From positions 1-64,000 of the forward strand of contig JACJNX010000099.1 of NCBI GenBank assembly GCA_014695255.1: a stretch of 64,000 nt of DNA, read 5' to 3'. Of the stretch, positions 36,231 to 44,369 are shown one piece after another. Numbering within the stretch: position 1 is the first letter of the stretch; each line of letters starts with the position of its first letter. Made by a program: the position numbers and the translations under genes. The notes under the pieces were generated by a model that worked only from the letters and a program-made list of their open reading frames with translations, had not been told where the DNA came from and did not search any database. Origin of the DNA: Cyanobacteria bacterium FACHB-63. GTDB taxonomy: Bacteria; Cyanobacteriota; Cyanobacteriia; Leptolyngbyales; Leptolyngbyaceae.

Positions 36231-36515
36231 ATGCAAATTACGATCGAGATTCCTGACACATTAGCCCATCAGCTACAAATCAACCCAGAGGATTTAGAGC
36301 GAAAAATGCTCGAACTGTGCGTGATTGAAGCCTATCGAACCGCACGAATTAGTTCAGGCAAAGCCAGAGAATTGCTTGGATTTGAAACTCAGCTTGAACT
36401 CGATGTGTTTTTCAAAGAACGATCGATCGATCTCAACTATGATTTGTCCGACTTACAACAGGATCTAGAGACGCTAGAAACCCTTCAACAAGAAGAGAAT
36501 TTAGCGCAGACATGA
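36231..36515 (+). CDS. UPF0175 family antitoxin
   Basis: A 94-aa protein, MQITIEIPDTLAHQL followed by ERKMLELCVIEAYRTARISSGKARELLGFETQLELDVFFKER, the standard UPF0175 pattern (a short strand, then helices with a GKARELLG turn). These are small antitoxins paired with DUF3368 PIN proteins. The stop overlaps the next start by 4 bp (ATGA at 36512-36515). Confidence 0.85.
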   Translation: MQITIEIPDTLAHQLQINPEDLERKMLELCVIEAYRTARISSGKARELLGFETQLELDVFFKERSIDLNYDLSDLQQDLETLETLQQEENLAQT

Positions 36516-36991
36516 TCGTTATCTCTGATACTTCTCCCCTCTGCTACCTGCTGCTGATCGATCTAATCGACTTGTTACCGGAGTTATACAATCGCGTCAT
36601 CATTCCTGAAACCATTCGAGATGAATTAGCTGCATCAAAATCGCCCCTGATCGTTCAAGCTTGGATTGCTCAACCTCCGAAGTGGTTAGAAATTAGAGCA
36701 GTAACCACCGCAACCAATCTTTTCGTGGATGAACTCGACTCAGGAGAGCGAGACGCAATCTCATTAGCAGAAGAATTGCAAGCTGATCTCATTCTTCTCG
36801 ACGATCAAGCCGCAAGAAATATTGCCTCTAAACGAGGACTTGCGATCGTCGGTGTTTTAGGAATTTTGGTCAAAGCAGGGCAGCAACAAAAGATTGATTT
36901 TCCCTCTGCAATTGCTCGACTAAAACAAACATCCTTTCGCGCTTCTGCCAGTTTGATTCAAGCATTACTCGACCAATTTGCACAGACTTAG
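36512..36991 (+). CDS. DUF3368 PIN-domain toxin
   Basis: A 159-aa PIN protein starting MIVISDTSPLCYLLLIDLIDLLPELY, with the acid in SDTSPL. It continues VIIPETIRDEL, LDSGERDAISLAEEL.ADLILLDDQAARNIA (Glu/Asp cluster) and ends with helix LIQALLDQFA. It is the toxin partner of the UPF0175 protein and the second PIN pair after the NACHT gene. Confidence 0.88.
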   Translation: MIVISDTSPLCYLLLIDLIDLLPELYNRVIIPETIRDELAASKSPLIVQAWIAQPPKWLEIRAVTTATNLFVDELDSGERDAISLAEELQADLILLDDQAARNIASKRGLAIVGVLGILVKAGQQQKIDFPSAIARLKQTSFRASASLIQALLDQFAQT

Positions 36992-37170
36992 ACCTTGCGA
37001 TCACTCACCGTAGAGCGATAGTGAAACCAACGTGTAGAGCGCGATCGCCGCACTTGTTCTTTTCATAGGTTTCTAATTCTGTAACTGCTCCTCTAATCTT
37101 CTTACCCTTCCGCCAGAATTGGGACACTCGGATCACTCCGATCTCACCCTCTCAATCTAGGACAAATGCA

Positions 37171-38001
37171 ATGAAAACCCTACTGCAACGATACTCAGCA
37201 GCCCTGTTATCGGGAACAGTTTTATTTAGTGCAGCCTTACCTCAAGCTTCAATCAGCGCCAAACCTCCAGCACAGATTCAAGCAACCGCAGACAAAGAAA
37301 CTGCAAATTCTTCTGACGTACTGCCTGCTGCGGTAGCGCGACGAGTGAAGCGCGAGATCGCCAGAACCTTTAGAGTCCCAGCTTCACAACTGAAGATTTC
37401 AGCCGCACAATCCCGCACCTGGAATGGATGCTTGGGACTGCCTGCGCCCAACGCCTTATGTACCATGATTGCGCTTCCCGGTTGGCAAGTCATTGTCACA
37501 GGACAACAACGCAGTTGGGTCTACCACACGAATCAAAACGGCTCCCAATTGCGACTGAATCAGACCGCAAGTCTAACAAATCCGTCACCAAGCCTTCAGA
37601 TAGGCTTCATCACCCCAGAAGATGGGACGAGCAACCCTGAAGAACAAGTCGTGTTCCAATCTGTCTCTGAAGGAGGCATTGCCAATATCACCACGATTAC
37701 AAAGCTCAACACCGAAGGCATTGTGACTCGGCAAACGATCGCCCCGAACATCCGATCAACTCCGGTCATCATTAAACGCTTGACTCGTGAACAGGTGAAC
37801 ACCTTTCTAGAGCAAGTGCGCCAACAGCGATTCGATCACCTGAATCGGCTGCGTTATTTTTCCGATCGTGGAGCCGACTTTGACACAATCAAGCTCACTG
37901 GCGGGAATACAGCGATCGAGTATGCAAATCCATTGCAGAACGAACTGCCTGCTCAACTGAAAGAAGTGATTGAACTCTGGCAGAGACTTTTGCAGGCTTA
38001 A
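37171..38001 (+). CDS. Secreted cyanobacterial protein of unknown function
   Basis: A 276-aa protein with a signal peptide (LLQRYSAALLSGTVLFSAALPQASISA). Then come LPAAVARRVKREIARTFRVPASQLKI, a Cys-containing core (TWNGCLGLPAPNALCTMIALPGWQVIVTGQQRSWVYHTN) and a second domain with REQVNTFLEQVRQQRFDHLNRL. The GCLGL...C..IA.PGW.V.V.G....W.YH pattern seems to recur in cyanobacterial secreted proteins as I remember them. The two Cys could form a disulfide. No enzymatic motif is visible. Confidence 0.7.
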   Translation: MKTLLQRYSAALLSGTVLFSAALPQASISAKPPAQIQATADKETANSSDVLPAAVARRVKREIARTFRVPASQLKISAAQSRTWNGCLGLPAPNALCTMIALPGWQVIVTGQQRSWVYHTNQNGSQLRLNQTASLTNPSPSLQIGFITPEDGTSNPEEQVVFQSVSEGGIANITTITKLNTEGIVTRQTIAPNIRSTPVIIKRLTREQVNTFLEQVRQQRFDHLNRLRYFSDRGADFDTIKLTGGNTAIEYANPLQNELPAQLKEVIELWQRLLQA

Positions 38002-38169
38002 CGGCTCTTTCCAACTGTCAGTGAGTTGAAAGCAATCTTCGAGCGATCCACAACGCCCCTGATCAGGTTGTGCCCCCGGAGCGGGAGATTTTGCCGGAGT
38101 TCGATATGACTATGAAGCAAGCCCGCTCTGTATGCCCTAAATCAGAACTTTGAATGTGCCACTTCTGAT

Positions 38170-38613
38170 TTATTGCCGCACTCGCTCGATCGCGAATCGC
38201 ACCGACCGCAAAAGCTGCTGAATCGTAATCTCGTCTTTGCTGAGATAGTCCTGCACACCCGCTCGGATCGATGCGATCGCCAAATCTTCATCACGAACTC
38301 CAGTAATGACGACGACGGGAATATCAGGCACTGCTCGGCGGAATTTGACAACGGTTTCTAGACCACACGAATCGGGAAGCCGTAGATCCAGCAAAATCAC
38401 ATCAAAGTTTTTCCCGGTCTGAGAGTGATATTCTTTGCAGATAGAGATCGCTTCGTCCAGCCGTTCAACCTGTGCCAGCTTCCAATCATCTCTCCCCGCT
38501 CGAAGAAACGTACGGCGAATGAGAACTGCGTCGTCAGGGTTGTTTTCGACTAGCAGAATATGGATCGGAATAGCGGCTGAATTAAGAGAACCGGGAGAAG
38601 CAACCATATCCAA
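38170..38613 (-). CDS. Single-domain response regulator (REC)
   Basis: A 147-aa CheY-like protein: IHILLVENNPDDAVLIRRTF, phosphoacceptor in VILLDLRLPD, VVVITG and DYLSKDEI (Lys). There is no output domain. The first acidic pair is E-N rather than D-D, as in the Rcp1-type regulators that partner cyanobacterial phytochromes, which it resembles. No kinase gene is next to it. Confidence 0.88.
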   Translation of the reverse strand: MDMVASPGSLNSAAIPIHILLVENNPDDAVLIRRTFLRAGRDDWKLAQVERLDEAISICKEYHSQTGKNFDVILLDLRLPDSCGLETVVKFRRAVPDIPVVVITGVRDEDLAIASIRAGVQDYLSKDEITIQQLLRSVRFAIERVRQ

Positions 38614-38799
38614 ACTTTCCCTATTAACTCCTTGGGGTGGCTAAGTTCATAATTTAGTTAAAAGTCATGAATATCCTACCAAACTTGGGTCGAAAGGATT
38701 CGTTACAAAAAATTCCTCTCGAAAACTTCAAAAACAGCGCTCCTGTCTAAGGTTGAAAGTGCAAAAATGAAGAAGTCTGTCTATTCATCTTGAAATCTT

Positions 38800-39111
38800 A
38801 TGCCTCCTCGCTGGTCTCGCGTTCCCGATCGCAAAGATGCCGATTATCGTCAACTCGACGATCGTATGACCTTTGCAACCCATGTTGCTCTATTTGCTGC
38901 GGCTAATTCGGGAATTTGGTTTTTCCGAACGCTTCAGCAGGTGGATTGGGATTGGTCAATTTGGGTTACGAGCGGCTGGCTTGCCGTGTTGGTAGCCCAT
39001 GCGATTTATGTTTTTGCGATCGCAGACTATTCTGATACACCGATTCCTGCAACTTCTAAAGCAACCGGATTTAAACCGAAAGAAAAACCATCAAAATCAA
39101 CCAAGAGGTAG
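38800..39111 (+). CDS. Two-TM (2TM) domain protein
   Basis: A 103-aa protein with RKDADYRQLDDRMTFATHVALFAAANSGIWFFRTL, then WSIWVTSGWLAVLVAHAIYVFAI, two membrane helices, and a basic Lys-rich tail. This is the small 2TM domain that elsewhere is fused to histidine kinases. Here it is free-standing. Its function is unknown. A CCTTAACC/GGTTAAGG hairpin follows. Confidence 0.75.
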   Translation: MPPRWSRVPDRKDADYRQLDDRMTFATHVALFAAANSGIWFFRTLQQVDWDWSIWVTSGWLAVLVAHAIYVFAIADYSDTPIPATSKATGFKPKEKPSKSTKR

Positions 39112-39124
39112 GAGATTTCGGCAT

Positions 39125-39146
39125 CCTTAACCTAGTACGGTTAAGG
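39125..39146. terminator. 8-bp hairpin between the 2TM and DUF3181 genes
   Basis: CCTTAACC and GGTTAAGG with loop TAGTAC, 14 bp after the 2TM stop. No T run follows, so it may slow transcription or stabilise the mRNA end rather than terminate. Confidence 0.4.
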
Positions 39147-39168
39147 AATTGAACCCGATTATAAACAT

Positions 39169-39480
39169 ATGGCTACCCCTAGTACCTCAGAAGCGATCGA
39201 GGCATTAGCTGCCGAGATTGGTGAATCTGTCTATATCGATGTTGCGAAATGGCATCTTTATCTCAACGATGCTCATTTACATACCCTTTTAGCAGAGCGG
39301 CTTTTCCCACTGGTTTCAGGTGGAAAGGCAATTCAAGAAGATGAAGTCCTCAAGATCGTTCAAAACATTCCGGTGAAGTTGGGCGGCGGGAAGCGAGAGG
39401 TTCCTCTGCTCGATCTGCTGCCGATGCAGTGTCAGGTGAATTTGATCGATACTCTGGAAGAGTTTCAGCGCAACTTGTAG
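39169..39480 (+). CDS. DUF3181 family protein
   Basis: A 103-aa cyanobacteria-specific protein: SEAIEALAAEIGESVYIDVAKWHLYLNDAHLHTLLAERLFPL, then VLKIVQNIPVKLGGGKREVPLLDLLP. It matches DUF3181 in length and pattern. It is soluble, and its role is unknown. It is followed by a clear hairpin. Confidence 0.85.
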   Translation: MATPSTSEAIEALAAEIGESVYIDVAKWHLYLNDAHLHTLLAERLFPLVSGGKAIQEDEVLKIVQNIPVKLGGGKREVPLLDLLPMQCQVNLIDTLEEFQRNL

Positions 39481-39493
39481 ATGATACAACAAC

Positions 39494-39522
39494 GTAGAGA
39501 CGGTTCGCTGAACTGTCTCTAC
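39494..39522. terminator. Hairpin terminator after the DUF3181 gene
   Basis: GTAGAGACgGTTC and GAACtGTCTCTAC pair with loop GCT. It lies 13 bp after the stop and between convergent genes. Confidence 0.6.
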
Positions 39523-39597
39523 AGAATTCCTGAGATCGCCCGATGAGTAGCAAATCGAATTCGGGCGATCGTCATTTTTAGGGGATGCTGCAAACGA

Positions 39598-40296
39598 CTA
39601 AGCTAAATCAAACACTAGGATTTCAGCATCCTTTTGTCCGATTAGCTCTAACGTCGGTTCCGCTTCGATCGCGACTGCGTCTCCATTCGTCAGAACTTCA
39701 CCGTTAACGATCGCAGATCCCCGTGCAATTTGCACCCAAAGATGGCGATCAGGCGCGATCGAATGCGTCAATTTCTCGCCGCTGCGTAAGACCGTTGCAT
39801 ACAAATTTAGGTCTTGATGCACAGTCACAGAACTATCCCGCCCATCCTGGGAAGCGATTAGCCGAAGTTGTCCGCGCTTTTCTTCAGGAGCATAGAACTT
39901 CTGCTCATATCCTGGGGTTAAGCTCGATCGTTCCGGTAACACCCAGATTTGCAAAAGATGAACCGGCTCGGTTTTAGAAGCGTTGTATTCGCTATGAGTT
40001 ACGCCTGTTCCCGCGGTCATGCGCTGCACTTCACCCGGACGAATGACCTCGCGATTCCCCATGCTGTCCTGGTGTTCTAATGCACCTTCCAGCACATAGG
40101 TAATAATTTCCATATCGCGGTGAGAGTGTGGAGCAAACCCACCTCCTCCTGCAACCCAGTCTTCATTAATCACCCGCAGTTTGCGAAATCCCATATGGGA
40201 TGGATCGTAATAGTTCGCAAATGAGAAAGTGTGGTACGAATCCAGCCAGCCATGATTGGCATGTCCACGATCGTTCGATTTGCGAAGTGTCAGCAT
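39598..40296 (-). CDS. Pirin family protein (YhhW-like)
   Basis: A 232-aa bicupin of the pirin family. The N-terminal cupin holds the metal-site pattern FAPHSHRDMEIITYVLEG plus VQRMTAGTGVTHSE (two His, Glu/His), and the C-terminal cupin covers VHQDLNLYATVL. YhhW-type pirins can act as quercetin dioxygenases, but the natural substrate is unclear. GGAGG five bases before ATG 40296 selects this start over 40308. The promoter is flanked by two matching palindromes, so it is probably under a dedicated repressor and induced by a small molecule or stress. Confidence 0.9.
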   Translation of the reverse strand: MLTLRKSNDRGHANHGWLDSYHTFSFANYYDPSHMGFRKLRVINEDWVAGGGGFAPHSHRDMEIITYVLEGALEHQDSMGNREVIRPGEVQRMTAGTGVTHSEYNASKTEPVHLLQIWVLPERSSLTPGYEQKFYAPEEKRGQLRLIASQDGRDSSVTVHQDLNLYATVLRSGEKLTHSIAPDRHLWVQIARGSAIVNGEVLTNGDAVAIEAEPTLELIGQKDAEILVFDLA

Positions 40297-40327
40297 AGAG
40301 ACCTCCAAGATTTATTTCACCTAAATT

Positions 40328-40341
40328 GTTTGGATTCAAAC
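40328..40341. promoter_or_regulatory. Palindromic operator O1 upstream of the pirin gene
   Basis: GTTTGGATTCAAAC, a near-perfect palindrome of form GTTTGNATNCAAAC, lying downstream of the predicted -10 in the 5' leader. It matches the second copy in pattern. Confidence 0.65.
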
Positions 40342-40352
40342 TGTATGAATTT

Positions 40353-40381
40353 AGGATAGCACGTGGATTGTTTGAATGCAA
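40353..40381 (-). promoter_or_regulatory. Predicted promoter of the pirin gene
   Basis: On the minus strand, TTGCAT (40381-40376), a 17-bp spacer and TATCCT (40358-40353). The -35 box lies inside palindrome O2, and O1 lies just downstream of the -10, so a bound repressor would block polymerase. Confidence 0.5.
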
Positions 40382-40383
40382 AC
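40370..40383. promoter_or_regulatory. Palindromic operator O2 over the pirin -35
   Basis: GTTTGAATGCAAAC, the second GTTTGNATNCAAAC site, 42 bp from O1 (four helical turns), so both face the same side of the DNA. Confidence 0.65.
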
Positions 40384-40453
40384 AGTCAAGCTGGAATCGA
40401 CCTGGAAAGCTTTATCCCGAACCTCTAAACGCTCGCTACAAAACTTCTCACAG

Positions 40454-40485
40454 CAAAAATCCCTCAACTGCCTGAGTCGAGGGAT
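40454..40485 (-). terminator. Rho-independent terminator of the small basic-protein gene
   Basis: On the minus strand, ATCCCTC...GAGGGAT (40485-40459) is followed by TTTTT (40458-40454). It lies about 75 bp after the stop at 40559. Confidence 0.7.
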
Positions 40486-40558
40486 ACCGTCGTGAACTTA
40501 TTCATAAGCTAATGCGAACAGTTGTCGATCGACGCTACAGACGAAGCCTCATACAAGC

Positions 40559-40744
40559 CTAGACATCCGCAGCGCCTTCAGCAACCCGATTTTCACCTTG
40601 ATCGCCTTCAGACTCATCGCGGTTGCCATCAAATCGTCTGCCACGATTGCCAAAACGTCCCGTATTCGTGCGCTTACGGAACTTACGTGCATATGCTTGG
40701 TTACGCAGAGCTTTTTCTTTTTTCTGGTTGCGGCGTTTAGCCAT
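40559..40744 (-). CDS. Small Lys/Arg-rich protein (61 aa)
   Basis: MAKRRNQKKEKALRNQAYARKFRKR opens a very basic 61-aa protein with a Gly/Arg/Asp-rich tail ending in an acidic stretch. AAGGGG lies just ahead of ATG 40744 and a proper terminator follows, so it looks like a real short gene. The composition fits a nucleic-acid or ribosome-binding protein. I recall similar short proteins in other cyanobacteria but know no function. Confidence 0.65.
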   Translation of the reverse strand: MAKRRNQKKEKALRNQAYARKFRKRTNTGRFGNRGRRFDGNRDESEGDQGENRVAEGAADV

Positions 40745-40891
40745 TGTTTACCCCTTACTTTGTCACAGTCTTTGCTGAATTTAGACACAGTAGACGATTA
40801 TATTCCATAACTGAGAAGTTTTTCCAGCTTATTGGTTTTATCAAATCCAGACTACAGCTTAACCTGAAAGCCCGATTGCAGAAGTTAAATT

Positions 40892-42193
40892 TCAAATCAG
40901 TGACCGCGCTAGTTCCATCGCTTCTTCGCGGCTAGAAATCTTGCCTTCGGCTCGTGCAAGTTGCAGTGCTGCCAAAAGCCTTCCGATTTTTGGACTCGGC
41001 GGAATTTGGAGTGCACTGATTAAATCCTGTCCGGTTAAAATCGGACTCGGATGCGCCACGGGATCAGCGGAATTAAGGAACCGATCGATCAGCATAGCCA
41101 CACCTTCCACTGGAAGCTGAATCGCAAACCCAAGCAGCGCGATCGCAGGAAACACCGCACCGACGCTTTGAAAGAATTGATACTGCTGCGCCAGAGACCA
41201 ATCAGAAATTACCGCTCCCGATTTCAACTGCGGCAGCGCTTTCAAAACAGTACACACCGCTTGAATTTCTGCACGACTGTATTTCAGCCGCCACAACTGC
41301 GCCTCAGCCGCTTCGGGATCATCGGGCAAAAGACTCGCAAGCTTCGCGATCGTGACCCAAGTTCGGACTGATCCTTTCGCTTCGGATGCTTTGGGAGTGC
41401 CGCGCACCGTCCGACTCAGTTCTGACCAAAACTCTGTCCAAGTTTCCTGCAAATGCACGGTAACATGATCGATCGCAGCAATTTGTGCGAGACGATCCGA
41501 TGTTGCACTCGGAAACCAGTCCTGCAATACCCCATCTTTCCAGGCAGTCTTGATCCAGCTTGTGCCCCGTGCTGTTCCTAAAAGATAGTTCAGCTCAGAT
41601 TGCACTCGTTCAGCCGCAATTCTACTCAGATTTGATGCAAGCTGACAGATCGCGGCTTGGGTTTCGGACTCTAGCGCAAATCCAAGCTGAGCCGCTTGGC
41701 GGTAAGCTCTTAGCAGGCGGAGCGGATCTTCTGATAAGTTCTCAACCGACACCATTCTGAGCCGCTTTTGCTGCAAATCCTCGTATCCCTGTAGCGGATC
41801 GAGCAAGTCTTTGGTGTGGGGATTGTAGGCGATCGCATTCACGGTAAAATCCCGTCGCCGTAAGTCGTCTTCTAGCGTTTCTCCCACCTGAAGCGCAAAA
41901 TCCGCCGTCCCTTGTGGAAATACAACGCGGGCGATTTGGCGCTCGGCATCCAACACCACAAATCCAGCGCGATAATGCCGAGCGATCGCTTGTGCCGTTT
42001 CAACAGCATCGTTCGGCAAGACAAAATCGAGATCGAGATATTCGGAATGACGATCCAGCAGTGCATCTCGTACCGTACCGCCGACTAGACACGCAGATTT
42101 AGGCAGCCACTTTAGACTGAAGGGCCATGTTTCCGGAGAGAGAGCCGACGAAACCAATGCCACGTTGCGATAATGTTCTAACTGCAAATTCAC
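40892..42193 (-). CDS. CCA tRNA nucleotidyltransferase
   Basis: A 433-aa class II nucleotidyltransferase of the CCA-adding/poly(A) polymerase family. It has CLVGGTVRDALLDR, LDLDFVLP (catalytic Asp pair), RRRDFTVNAIAYNPHTKDLLDPLQGYEDL, and SEDPLRLLRAYRQAAQLGF with the helical neck. It adds or repairs the 3' CCA of tRNAs, needed here because tRNA-Ser at 7639-7725 lacks an encoded CCA. In some cyanobacteria the task is split between CC- and A-adding enzymes, so this copy could do only part. Confidence 0.88.
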   Translation of the reverse strand: MNLQLEHYRNVALVSSALSPETWPFSLKWLPKSACLVGGTVRDALLDRHSEYLDLDFVLPNDAVETAQAIARHYRAGFVVLDAERQIARVVFPQGTADFALQVGETLEDDLRRRDFTVNAIAYNPHTKDLLDPLQGYEDLQQKRLRMVSVENLSEDPLRLLRAYRQAAQLGFALESETQAAICQLASNLSRIAAERVQSELNYLLGTARGTSWIKTAWKDGVLQDWFPSATSDRLAQIAAIDHVTVHLQETWTEFWSELSRTVRGTPKASEAKGSVRTWVTIAKLASLLPDDPEAAEAQLWRLKYSRAEIQAVCTVLKALPQLKSGAVISDWSLAQQYQFFQSVGAVFPAIALLGFAIQLPVEGVAMLIDRFLNSADPVAHPSPILTGQDLISALQIPPSPKIGRLLAALQLARAEGKISSREEAMELARSLI

Positions 42194-42375
42194 GCGGAGC
42201 TAACCTAGATCGAAGTCGTACTTTAACAAAAAAATCGAGTCGGAGAAAAGCTTTCAACCGTTCGAGCGCAACATAAATCAACCTATTTGGGGTGATCAAT
42301 TGAATGCGCCTGAGCTAGAGTAACAGAAAAGCAAGCAACCCACCCCTCTATTGTGATGCAGAGGAACCGGAAACC

Positions 42376-42624
42376 ATGTGTATTTGCGTAAATTGCCATT
42401 ATGTCGATCGCTGCACTACCTACAATGCGGTCGAAACTCAGCACGAACAGCCTCATTTGACCGAAACCCCTGATTTTGAAGCGGTTGAACCAACGATCAA
42501 TGTGAATATTCGCGATCGTGGGGATCATATCGAAATGGAGTGGGATGTCGTCGGTTGCCTCAGCTTCAAAGAAGAGAAAGGAAAGTGGGCGAAGCTCAGA
42601 CCCGGAGAATTAATCCCAACTTAA
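42376..42624 (+). CDS. ycf34: Ycf34 family protein
   Basis: An 82-aa protein. MCICVNCHYVDRCTTYNAVE begins with the Cys-rich cluster (C2, C4, C7, C13) typical of Ycf34, a cyanobacterial and algal-plastid protein thought to bind an Fe-S cluster. It continues ETPDFEAVEPTINVNIR and EMEWDVVGCLSFKEEKGKWAKLRPGELIP. It is a single gene, and the length is normal. Confidence 0.92.
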   Translation: MCICVNCHYVDRCTTYNAVETQHEQPHLTETPDFEAVEPTINVNIRDRGDHIEMEWDVVGCLSFKEEKGKWAKLRPGELIPT

Positions 42625-42663
42625 CAAAACGCATCCGTAAATTCCGATTACGCTGTGTAATTT

Positions 42664-42719
42664 GAGACCTGCTTCCGGGGAACGCTAGGGAAAACCTTAC
42701 TCCGCGAGAAGCAGGTTTC
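42664..42719 (+). promoter_or_regulatory. Leader hairpin just before the TPR gene start
   Basis: GAGACCTGCTTC (42664-42675) pairs with GAAGCAGGTTTC (42708-42719), 12 bp with one G-U. The only Shine-Dalgarno-like AGG is inside the 3' arm, 4 bp before ATG 42724. Folding should therefore hide the ribosome site. No T run follows, so it is not a simple terminator. Confidence 0.5.
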
Positions 42720-42723
42720 AATT

Positions 42724-44139
42724 ATGCGTTTTATTCGTCGTTCTTCGTGTCATCTCACCGCCGCAATTGCCGCGATCGGGCTTGCCGCCGCTCCTGCATT
42801 GGCTCAAGATGCCAAACCTGATGTGCCAAAGCCGACTCCGGAGGCAGCAGAGCGAATTCAGCAGGCAAAAAACTTTTTCAGCCAGGGCGAAGATCGTACC
42901 CGCGATGCCAAATATCGTGATGCGCTGGAGTCTTACAATCAGGCAATTCGACTGAATCCAAGCTGGAGCAGTCCTTATGTGAGTCGGGGGGCAGTGCGAT
43001 CGCAGCTTGGCGATCATCAAGGCGCAATCCAAGACCTCGACCAAGCCGCGCAAATGAATCCCACCGATGCGCTGATCTACGCACATCGGGGCAGTGCGCG
43101 ATTCAGTTTGGGAGAAACCGACGCTGCACTCGCGGATTTAAATCAAGCCATTCAGCTAAATCCCAACTTAGCCAGTGCTTACGTGAATCGCGGGTATATT
43201 CGGACTCAACTGCAAAGTTGGGATGAAGCGATCGCGGATTTTGACCAGGCGTTACGAGTTGCGCCGAAGTTTGCGCCTGCTTTGGTGAATCGGGGTTTTG
43301 TCAAGTTACGCCAGGGCGATCGTCAGGCGGCACTGATTGATCTAAACGAAGCGATTAAGTTGCAGCCGAATTCTGCTGAAGCCTTTGTTGCCCGTGGCAC
43401 GATTCAACATGAAATCGGAGAATCAGACAGCGCGATCGCGGACTTTTCTCAAGCGATCCGACTCAAGCCGGTGTTAGCCGATGCCTACTATAACCGCGCT
43501 CAAGTGAATGCAAAACTTGGTTTTCTGGAAGCGGCTGAGGCGGATTTAACCAAACTCACTACGCTCAACCCGAACCAAGCAGCTTTCTTTCATCAACGCG
43601 GCATGATTCGCGCTGCACTCAACAATCCAGAAGGTGCGATCGCAGACTACAACCAAGCGTTAAAACTCGATCCGAATTTTGCACCTGCAATCAAGAGTCG
43701 GGGAGATTTGCGGGCGGTGAGCGGTGACAAACAAGGCGCGATCGCAGATTATTCTCAAGCAGTGCAAATTCAGCCGAATTTTGCAGCAGCGCTATCTCAA
43801 CGAGCGGAGTTGAGGGCGAAACTGGGCGATCGATCTGGAGCAACTCAGGATTTTAGTGCTGCTGTAGAGGCAGATAGCAGCAATCCGGATGCTTACGAAA
43901 ATCGTGGCGAAGCGAGAATGAAAAGTGGAGATTTGCAGGGTGCGATCGCGGATTTTAGCCAAGCGATTAGCCTGGATTCGAGTCGAGCGCAGGCGCTTTA
44001 TCACCGAGGCGTTTTGCTCAAGCGGATGGGTAATCGGCAGAGCGCGATCGCGGATCTGCAACGGGCAGCCGATCTATATTTGCAAAAAGGCGATGCGGAA
44101 GGCTACCGAAACACGCTGGCACAGATTAATCAAAGGTAG
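42724..44139 (+). CDS. Exported protein of about 11 TPR repeats
   Basis: A 471-aa protein with signal peptide MRFIRRSSCHLTAAIAAIG...ALAQ and about 11 regular 34-residue tetratricopeptide repeats from residue 45 to the end. Each has Y.NRG..R..LGD..GAIADF.QAI.L.P. A scaffold role in the periplasm or at the thylakoid lumen is likely. The near-identical repeats carry several HIP1-like GCGATCGC copies at the same place. The start is preceded by a hairpin that may control translation. Confidence 0.88.
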   Translation: MRFIRRSSCHLTAAIAAIGLAAAPALAQDAKPDVPKPTPEAAERIQQAKNFFSQGEDRTRDAKYRDALESYNQAIRLNPSWSSPYVSRGAVRSQLGDHQGAIQDLDQAAQMNPTDALIYAHRGSARFSLGETDAALADLNQAIQLNPNLASAYVNRGYIRTQLQSWDEAIADFDQALRVAPKFAPALVNRGFVKLRQGDRQAALIDLNEAIKLQPNSAEAFVARGTIQHEIGESDSAIADFSQAIRLKPVLADAYYNRAQVNAKLGFLEAAEADLTKLTTLNPNQAAFFHQRGMIRAALNNPEGAIADYNQALKLDPNFAPAIKSRGDLRAVSGDKQGAIADYSQAVQIQPNFAAALSQRAELRAKLGDRSGATQDFSAAVEADSSNPDAYENRGEARMKSGDLQGAIADFSQAISLDSSRAQALYHRGVLLKRMGNRQSAIADLQRAADLYLQKGDAEGYRNTLAQINQR

Positions 44140-44216
44140 TGGTTGAATCAATCTGAAGCTCCTTGATTCAATGTGAGTTCGACATAAGTTCTTAGCTACG
44201 TTTGCAGCGATAGGAA

Positions 44217-44321
44217 GCCCCCTAAATCCCCCATTCTGCGGGACTTAGAGAACAGCAATTCCCCAATTTGAAGAAGTTTCTTATCCTTCAAAGTCCCCCA
44301 CTCATGGGGGATTTAGGGGGC
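44217..44321. repeat. Inverted-repeat intergenic element (MITE-like)
   Basis: Arms of 17 bp, GCCCCCTAAATCCCCCA (44217-44233) and its exact complement (44305-44321), with 71 bp between. The CCCCCTAAATCCCCCA terminus is a dispersed repeat I recall from many cyanobacterial genomes. There is no frame inside. Confidence 0.7.
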
Positions 44322-44369
44322 AGAAGACGACTAAAACGAAGCGAAAAAACTCGTCGAACTGACGTTAAT

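Noticed and set aside
44217-44321. Simple terminator of the TPR gene
   Set aside because: The loop of 71 bp is too long and no T run follows; a dispersed repeat fits better.
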